This document shows, piece by piece, positions 6,699 to 10,806 of a stretch of DNA of 10,806 bases. A program made the translations under genes and the position numbers. The notes under the pieces are model-generated. The model saw nothing but the letters and a program-made list of their open reading frames with translations. It did no database searches and was not told where the DNA came from. Source of the stretch: Parcubacteria group bacterium GW2011_GWA1_47_8. GTDB lineage: Bacteria > Patescibacteriota > Minisyncoccia > Phycocordibacterales > UBA1550. The stretch is taken from positions 1 through 10,806 of the forward strand of contig LCOP01000052.1 of NCBI GenBank assembly GCA_000996605.1, read 5' to 3'. Each line of letters begins with the position of its first letter. Within the stretch, counting starts at the first letter, position 1.

Positions 6699-7787
6699 CT
6701 ACCAAATCTTCACAATATCGTGATACGTCACCACGACCATGAGCAAGATGAGTAGAACAAAGCCAATGGCGTTTGCGGTGTTGGCAATCACGGGCTTGAT
6801 GGGCGAACCTTTAATCGCCTCGATGAGTATGAAAAATAGCCTGCCTCCATCGAGCGCGGGAAACGGGAGCAGGTTGATGACGGCGAGGTTAATAGAAATG
6901 AGTGCGATTAAGAGGAGGACATGCGAAAACCCAAGTTCGGCAGAGGACCCCACGATACCAACGATACCCACCGGTCCCGAGACTTCGGAAAAATTAGCTT
7001 GTCCGATGAAAATATTTTTCAAAAAATCGAGAAGTCCCACAGCCGTCGTCCATGTAAAGAGTATGGTACTTTGCGCGCCCTCGTAGATCGCTTCATGAAG
7101 AGGGAGCGTCAACGTGCCAGTCATGGTCATTGCAATACCGATAGCCGGTTGTTCTTTCGTCACCCCATCACGAGGGCGTACCAGCGCCGTCTTCACTTCC
7201 TCTCCGCGCGTATATGTAACCGTGACATCGCTATGCGTAGCGATAAATTTCTGCGTCGAAGCGATGCGTGGATTCTCCAGAATATCCCCCGCGCCGGAAA
7301 GCAAGAGAATCTTGTCCCCCATCTGTAAACCTGCTTCTTTTGCAGGCGAACGAGGCATTATCTCTGCAATCATAAGCTGTGCCCCGGTCACGCGGGAGCC
7401 GTAGACTGAATCATCGATCGAATACGGCACCCCTGTTGCAAACCCTGCCGACAAGAGTCCCCATGCAAACAGGAGGTTAAAAATAACCCCCGCACTAATA
7501 ACCCACGCCTGCGTTAGGCGCGATTTATGCGAAAAACTTTGTGACGCATTCCCTTCGCCCAAAGACTCCGTGTTGGGGTCTTCGCCAAAGATCTTCACAA
7601 AACCGCCGAGAAAAAGCGCATTCACCGAGTACGTGGTGTCGCCAAATTTTTTACCAAAGATACGCGGAGGAAATCCAATACCGAATTCATCGACACGGAT
7701 TCCCGCGCGTTTCGCGGCAATAAAATGCCCGAGTTCATGCACGAGCACCAGCGCGGAAAGAATGATGATGAAAAAAAGGATAGACAT
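6699..7787 (-). CDS. rseP: RIP metalloprotease RseP (site-2 protease)
   Basis: A 362-aa intramembrane zinc protease that cleaves membrane-embedded substrates such as anti-sigma factors or signal-peptide remnants. The zinc motif His17-Glu-Leu-Gly-His21 lies in the first membrane helix, preceded by 'MSILFFIIILSALVLV'. One PDZ-type domain is visible around residues 115-200 ('PRSPAKEAGLQMGDKILLLSG'). The second metal-binding motif is Leu312-Asp313-Gly314 in 'NLLPFPALDGGRLFF', and a final hydrophobic helix ends at 'YHDIVKIW'. E. coli RseP has two PDZ domains and about 450 aa; this shorter one-PDZ form is common outside proteobacteria. The frame opens upstream at 7808, but those codons are part of a heptamer repeat, so ATG 7787 is chosen. 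It lies between frr and proS; its natural substrate is unknown here. Confidence 0.93.
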   Translation of the reverse strand: MSILFFIIILSALVLVHELGHFIAAKRAGIRVDEFGIGFPPRIFGKKFGDTTYSVNALFLGGFVKIFGEDPNTESLGEGNASQSFSHKSRLTQAWVISAGVIFNLLFAWGLLSAGFATGVPYSIDDSVYGSRVTGAQLMIAEIMPRSPAKEAGLQMGDKILLLSGAGDILENPRIASTQKFIATHSDVTVTYTRGEEVKTALVRPRDGVTKEQPAIGIAMTMTGTLTLPLHEAIYEGAQSTILFTWTTAVGLLDFLKNIFIGQANFSEVSGPVGIVGIVGSSAELGFSHVLLLIALISINLAVINLLPFPALDGGRLFFILIEAIKGSPIKPVIANTANAIGFVLLILLMVVVTYHDIVKIW

Positions 7788-7809
7788 ATGACATGTGACA
7801 ACTGACAAT
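7782..7809. repeat. Heptamer repeat TGACANN x4 at the rseP start
   Basis: On the plus strand four units follow at exactly 7-nt steps: AGACATA, TGACATG, TGACAAC, TGACAAT (7782-7809). The tract overlaps the rseP ATG and lies in the 66-bp frr-rseP gap. Confidence 0.65.
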
Positions 7810-7853
7810 AGGTCTTTTTGGTTAAATATTAAACGTCAATTGTTCTTCCTTAA

Positions 7854-8405
7854 TTACCCCATAATCTCCCTCTCTTTTTTGTCGCCAAGCGCCTCAATCA
7901 TATCGTTCGTTTCATTCACGAGTTTCTGGAGCTCCTCGAGCGCGCGAACTTTATCGTCTTCATTGATAATCCCCTCGCGCTCTTTGTCCACGATATCATT
8001 CTTTACCTTCTCGCGCTCGCCCTTCACTGCGACGCGCGCGTCTTCCTCTTTGTTCCGCACTACCTTGGTAAATGCTATCCGACGCTCGGTCGTGAGCTCG
8101 GGAAAAAATACGCGAATCCCCGCATCATCGACAGAAACTGAAATGCCCAAACTTGCGGCATTGATTGCTTTTTCCACTTCTTTATTATTCGCCTTATCCC
8201 ACGGAACAATCCGCAGTGTCCGCGCATCTTCGGTCGAAATCGTCGCTACATGCGGAATAGCGATTCGCGAACCATACGACTCAATCATAATGCCGTCCAA
8301 AAGCGCCACACTCGCGCGCCCCGTGTGAATGGACGAAAGTTCTTTACTCAAATGCTCGCCAATCTCCTTCGCTCGTTTTTTAAATCCCGAAAAATCGTAT
8401 GTCAT
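7854..8405 (-). CDS. frr: Ribosome recycling factor
   Basis: A 183-aa protein of normal family length that, with EF-G, splits post-termination ribosomes. The characteristic pieces are in order: 'LSKELSSIHTGRASVALLDGIMIESYGS' (helix 1 and hinge), 'HVATISTEDARTLRIVPWDKANNKEVEKAI' (the PWD motif), 'FPELTTERRIAFTKVV', and a long C-terminal helix ending 'EALGDKKEREIM'. The frame extends upstream to a TTG at 8426, but that lies inside a good promoter; the ATG at 8405 gives the usual N-terminus. There is no pyrH or tsf beside it, unlike many bacteria. rseP follows after 66 bp. Confidence 0.96.
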   Translation of the reverse strand: MTYDFSGFKKRAKEIGEHLSKELSSIHTGRASVALLDGIMIESYGSRIAIPHVATISTEDARTLRIVPWDKANNKEVEKAINAASLGISVSVDDAGIRVFFPELTTERRIAFTKVVRNKEEDARVAVKGEREKVKNDIVDKEREGIINEDDKVRALEELQKLVNETNDMIEALGDKKEREIMG

Positions 8406-8416
8406 ATATGCTTTGC

Positions 8417-8445
8417 ATTTTAGCAAAAATACCCGCAGGTTTCAA
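8417..8445 (-). promoter_or_regulatory. Sigma-70-type promoter of frr
   Basis: TTGAAA (8445-8440), a 17-nt spacer, and TAAAAT (8422-8417) match the consensus at 5 of 6 positions each with ideal spacing. The expected start near 8410 leaves about 5 nt before the frr ATG, so the message would be nearly leaderless. This supports an independent start for frr after the holB-like gene. Confidence 0.65.
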
Positions 8446-8460
8446 TCTTTAATGCACATA

Positions 8461-8474
8461 GTTCTCCTTAGAAC
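8461..8474. other. Small hairpin holding an AAGGAG motif
   Basis: GTTCT-CCTT-AGAAC forms a 5-bp stem; on the minus strand the loop and edge read AAGGAG, followed 4 nt later by an ATG (8459) for a five-codon frame, M-C-I-K-D-stop. It lies upstream of the frr promoter in the 111-bp gap between holB and frr. No function can be assigned. Confidence 0.25.
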
Positions 8475-8516
8475 CCATCCACTATCTCGCGGTACCCGCC
8501 TCTGAAACCATTATTT

Positions 8517-9314
8517 TTAGGCGAAAAACAAGTCGGAGTACGAACCATAATGAATTATGGTTCGTTTAAGCACTATCGCAAGCTGTTCGAGGAGCATTTT
8601 GGGAGACGAGCCGCGGTCCATGAGGTATGTCTTTGCTTGATAGATGTCGCGAAAGATTTGCTCTGTCTCGCGTTTCCCTGCCATACGCGTATAGAGAATA
8701 CGCTCGAGGTGGTCAAGAATTTTGTGGATTTTTTCCCGGTCAACGGTCTCGCCTGCTTTTTTATCGGTAAGTTTTTTCGCCATTGTAAAACGCTCTTCAA
8801 GAGAAGCACTTAGAAACTCCTCGACAAGCTCTTGCGTATCGTCCTTTTTGACGGACATGCGATGTCCGTCAAAAAGCGCCACGCGCGACTTGAGCGTCGC
8901 GAGGAGCGTATCGGCGCGCGGAATGATAATGAAAAAATGTGTGCCTGCAGTTGGTTCTTCGAAAGTTTTGAGGAGTGCGTTCTGCGCTTCGCGGGTAAAT
9001 GACGCGGTACCGATAATGAAGATTTTTCGCGCCTGCCCGCCACCGCCTATCGCTCGAGTGGAACCGTCAGGCGATGGCAGGCGGGCGCCGCCAAAACCCG
9101 CGCGCGTCTGCGCCTCTTTGATACTGCGCGCTTCGTCAATACCGAGCGACTCGTGGTATTCCACGGTCAAATCAGGGTTTCCTTTGGTTTCGATACCCAA
9201 ATGCCGCGTGAGTGCGAGCGTAAGCGCGGGAACAACCTCATCATACGCACCCTCGATTACATGCGCGTGGTGGAGATATCCCGTCTTTTTGTAGTGTTCG
9301 AAAATTAAGTCCAT
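8517..9314 (-). CDS. holB: DNA polymerase III delta-prime subunit (clamp loader)
   Basis: A 265-aa AAA+-like clamp-loader subunit. The N-terminus 'HAHVIEGAYDEVVPAL' sits where active ATPases have a P-loop but has lost GxxGxGK, as in delta-prime. The diagnostic block is 'KIFIIGTASFTREAQNALLKTFEEPTAGTHFFII', followed by 'LLATLKSRVALF', the counterpart of the SRC motif. The C-terminal helical collar follows. Residues about 76-95 ('LPSPDGSTRAIGGGGQ' region) interrupt the family pattern between 'AGFGGAR' and 'KIFII' and are encoded by a palindromic insertion that keeps the frame. Two more palindromes lie at residues 146-157 and 251-258. The start ATG abuts a repeat tract. The specific assignment as delta-prime rather than another DnaX-like protein rests on length and the lost P-loop. 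Confidence 0.85.
   Translation of the reverse strand: MDLIFEHYKKTGYLHHAHVIEGAYDEVVPALTLALTRHLGIETKGNPDLTVEYHESLGIDEARSIKEAQTRAGFGGARLPSPDGSTRAIGGGGQARKIFIIGTASFTREAQNALLKTFEEPTAGTHFFIIIPRADTLLATLKSRVALFDGHRMSVKKDDTQELVEEFLSASLEERFTMAKKLTDKKAGETVDREKIHKILDHLERILYTRMAGKRETEQIFRDIYQAKTYLMDRGSSPKMLLEQLAIVLKRTIIHYGSYSDLFFA
8541..8564. repeat. 11-bp palindrome in the 3' end of holB
   Basis: CGAACCATAAT and its complement ATTATGGTTCG are separated by 2 nt. It is within the coding sequence and has no following T-run, so it does not look like a terminator. Confidence 0.85.
8844..8876. repeat. Perfect 15-bp inverted repeat in holB
   Basis: CTTTTTGACGGACAT (8844-8858), a 3-nt loop, and the exact complement (8862-8876). 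It encodes 'LFDGHRMSVKK' without breaking the frame. There is no T-run after the stem on either strand. Confidence 0.92.
9030..9087. repeat. 58-bp palindromic element inserted in frame in holB
   Basis: Arms at 9030-9048 and 9069-9087 pair over 19 bp with only three transitions (16 of 19 complementary), around a 20-nt GC-rich loop holding CTCGAG. The element coincides with residues that are extra relative to the clamp-loader family pattern. Removing about 54 nt restores 'GFGGARKIFII'. In concept it resembles the palindromic elements that insert into genes in Rickettsia; no sequence relation is claimed. Confidence 0.7.
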
Positions 9315-9397
9315 AAAGTCTATGAAGCCTAAAGTCGAAAGTCGAAGCGGGCTTAGTCCACTTTATAGACTTTAAGACTTTTGACTTTGCGACTTGA
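9315..9397. repeat. Degenerate AAAGTC/GACTTT repeat tract
   Basis: The left part on the plus strand has AAAGTC units at 9315, 9331 and 9338; the right part has GACTT units at 9368, 9376, 9383 and 9391. Steps are 7-9 nt, and the two halves are inverted relative to each other. It fills the gap between holB and the hairpin after the second mreB and reaches the holB start codon. Confidence 0.65.
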
Positions 9398-9435
9398 GCC
9401 AAAAAATAATTGCGAATACGCAATTATTTTTTGGC
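9398..9435 (-). terminator. 17-bp perfect hairpin, putative terminator
   Basis: GCCAAAAAATAATTGCG (9398-9414), loop AATA, and the exact complement at 9419-9435. On the minus strand the descending arm contains TTATTTTTT, so it could end transcription of the mreB paralogue. The stem is AT-rich and the T-run is within it, so termination strength is uncertain. The stop codon of the mreB tail frame (9424-9426) lies inside the stem. Confidence 0.55.
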
Positions 9436-10373
9436 GAGAATGCTTTTCTTGTACGTCTCCAAGTGCTCGAGCGCAATTCCCGTCCCTTTTGCCACACAGT
9501 AGAGCGCATCCTCGGCGAGTCGCGCCTTCACCCCCGTGCGACGTTCCACAACGCAGAAAGCTCGGGAGGGGTGTCTTGGAGTACACTATTGATTGCGCGG
9601 ATAATCTCGCGCAGTTCTTTGTCGATTGCTTTCACGATTTCATTGGTACTGACTTGCGCCGTGCGCGGAAGCCCCGTGATATAGTCACGCCCCTTGATCG
9701 TAAGGAGGAGCTCATCTTCAACGGGAATCGCTGAACCAATACGTACTTTGATATCCTCTGCGGTGCGATCTCCGACAGCGAGGTTGAATGTCTTTTTAAT
9801 ATAGTCGGCAATCGCATGGTCGATCTTGTTGCCCGCGCACTTGACCGAAGTCGACGCAACGATACCGCCGAGCGAAATCACCGCGACGTCGGTCGTACCG
9901 CCGCCGATATCCACCACCATGTGCCCGCGCGCTTCGTAAATGGGAATGCCCGCACCAATAGCCGCGAGGATCGGTTCTTTCACAATGTACGCATTTTTTG
10001 CGCCGGCCTTGATTGTCGCTTCAATGACCGCGCGGCGTTCCGTCGACGAGACACCGGCGGGCACGGACACCATCACTTCTGGCTTCCATACATTCCACTT
10101 GCCGAGCGCTTTTTCTATATAATATCGGAGCATCGCCTCGGTGACACGATAGTTCGCAATCACGCCGTCTTTCATCGGACGATATGCAATGATGTCATCG
10201 GGGGTGCGCCCGATCATCTGCTTTGCCTCAACGCCCACCGCGACGACGCGGTTATCATGTTGAGACACAGCGACGACCGACGGCTCGTTTAAAACAATGC
10301 CCTTACCCGGAATATACACGAGCGTATTTGCCGTGCCGAGATCAATACCAAGTTTTCTTACAAAAAATCCCAT
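9424..10373 (-). pseudogene. mreB: Second MreB paralogue, disrupted near the 3' end
   Basis: The main frame (ATG at 10373) encodes a good MreB up to 'NSVLQDTPPELSA': phosphate-1 'LGIDLGTANTLVYIPGKG', 'VSVPAGVSSTERRAV' and phosphate-2 'VVDIGGGTTDVAVISLGG'. It then reads 'LWNVARG' and stops at 9528. The true C-terminus continues in another frame from 9531 to the TAA at 9424: 'VKARLAEDALYCVAKGTGIALEHLE' and a lysine-rich end. Compared with the intact mreB here, about 64 nt are missing between the two parts, including the GGGALL adenosine motif, and the frame is lost. The product would lack part of the nucleotide-binding site. It starts 7 nt after murA. It may be a real pseudogene, an altered functional variant ending at 9528, or an assembly fault. 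Confidence 0.85.
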
Positions 10374-10380
10374 GAAAATA

Positions 10381-10806
10381 TTATGCCTTTACACCGTTCT
10401 TCACCCGTTCAATATCGACCCCGATACCCCGTAACCGCTCCTCAACCCGCTCATACCCGCGATCAACAGTCTTGTCCACATTATGGATAACTGACTCGCC
10501 TTTTGCAACTACCGCCGCAATGATGAACGCAAGTCCTGCGCGCAGGTCCGGGCTTTCGAGCCGACGTCCTCGAAGCATCTCCCCTCCGCGCACGAGCGCA
10601 CGATGCGGATCCATCATCGTAATATTCGCCCCCATCGCGATCAAAGCCTCGGTATAATTCAACCTCCCTTCAAAAATAGTTTCGAACACTTTGCTTTCAC
10701 CTTCTGCTTGGGTCAGGAACACCGTCATGGGTGCTTGCAGATCAGTGGGGAAGCCAGGGTACTCATGCGTCGTAATGTTTACCGCACGGTACGGTGTCTT
10801 TGTGGC
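10381..10806 (-). CDS. murA: UDP-N-acetylglucosamine 1-carboxyvinyltransferase, C-terminal part
   Basis: The frame is open to the window edge and gives the last 141 residues; the N-terminus lies beyond 10806. MurA transfers enolpyruvate from PEP to UDP-GlcNAc, the first committed step of peptidoglycan synthesis, in the cytoplasm. The strongly conserved 'YPGFPTDLQAP' block is present, whose Asp is the catalytic base in this family. Then come 'ETIFEGRLNYTEALIAMGANI', 'LESPDLRAGLAFIIAA' and 'VIHNVDKTVDRGYERVEERLRGIGVDIERV', all matching the family C-terminus. The second mreB starts 7 nt downstream, so the two are likely co-transcribed. The active-site Cys loop is outside the window. Confidence 0.96.
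   Translation of the reverse strand, partial: ATKTPYRAVNITTHEYPGFPTDLQAPMTVFLTQAEGESKVFETIFEGRLNYTEALIAMGANITMMDPHRALVRGGEMLRGRRLESPDLRAGLAFIIAAVVAKGESVIHNVDKTVDRGYERVEERLRGIGVDIERVKNGVKA

Noticed and set aside
8442..8459. Five-codon leader frame (M-C-I-K-D) after an AAGGAG motif upstream of frr
   Set aside because: It lies upstream of and overlaps the frr -35 box, so it would not be on the frr transcript from that promoter; too short to support as a gene.
8438..8509. Inverted pair GGTTTCA / TGAAACC in the holB-frr gap
   Set aside because: Only 7 bp with a 58-nt spacer; expected by chance at this size.
8844..8876. Intrinsic terminator inside holB
   Set aside because: The T-run precedes the stem and pairs with the A-run on both strands; there is no U-tract after the stem, and conserved coding sequence continues.

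Overview
All recognisable genes lie on the minus strand, so biologically the window reads from 10806 down to 1. The gene set suggests a member of the Patescibacteria (candidate phyla radiation), most likely a parcubacterial lineage. The reasons are a very small MreD-like protein (86 aa), a compact prolyl-tRNA synthetase without the editing domain, short delta-prime and MreC proteins, few Shine-Dalgarno sequences, and promoters that almost touch start codons. This assignment is an inference from gene content and style, not from a phylogenetic marker.

Layout in transcription order: murA (3' part only), a second mreB paralogue that is disrupted near its 3' end, a 17-bp perfect hairpin and a degenerate repeat tract, a delta-prime (holB-like) clamp-loader gene holding three palindromes, frr with its own promoter, rseP, proS (frameshifted), the mreB-mreC-mreD-PBP2 cell-elongation cluster, and the 5' part of a secreted, probable glycoside hydrolase with a PA14 domain that runs off the window at position 1.

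Functionally the window combines envelope growth with housekeeping. MurA makes a peptidoglycan precursor, MreB/MreC/MreD organise lateral wall synthesis, and PBP2 crosslinks. RseP is a membrane site-2 protease. Frr and ProS serve translation, and the delta-prime subunit serves replication. The secreted protein would act on extracellular glycans.

The most interesting signals are between and inside these genes. There is a 238-bp MITE-like element with a TAA target duplication between mreD and PBP2. An in-frame palindromic insertion adds about 18 codons to the delta-prime gene. A perfect 18-bp inverted copy sits exactly at the proS frameshift, as expected from template switching. Three gene junctions carry different repeats with a period of about 7 nt. 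Two housekeeping-type genes (proS and the second mreB) are broken by small rearrangements, which may be real or may be assembly faults; reads are needed to decide. I saw no tRNA, rRNA or CRISPR array, and no stretch over 300 bases lacks a gene.
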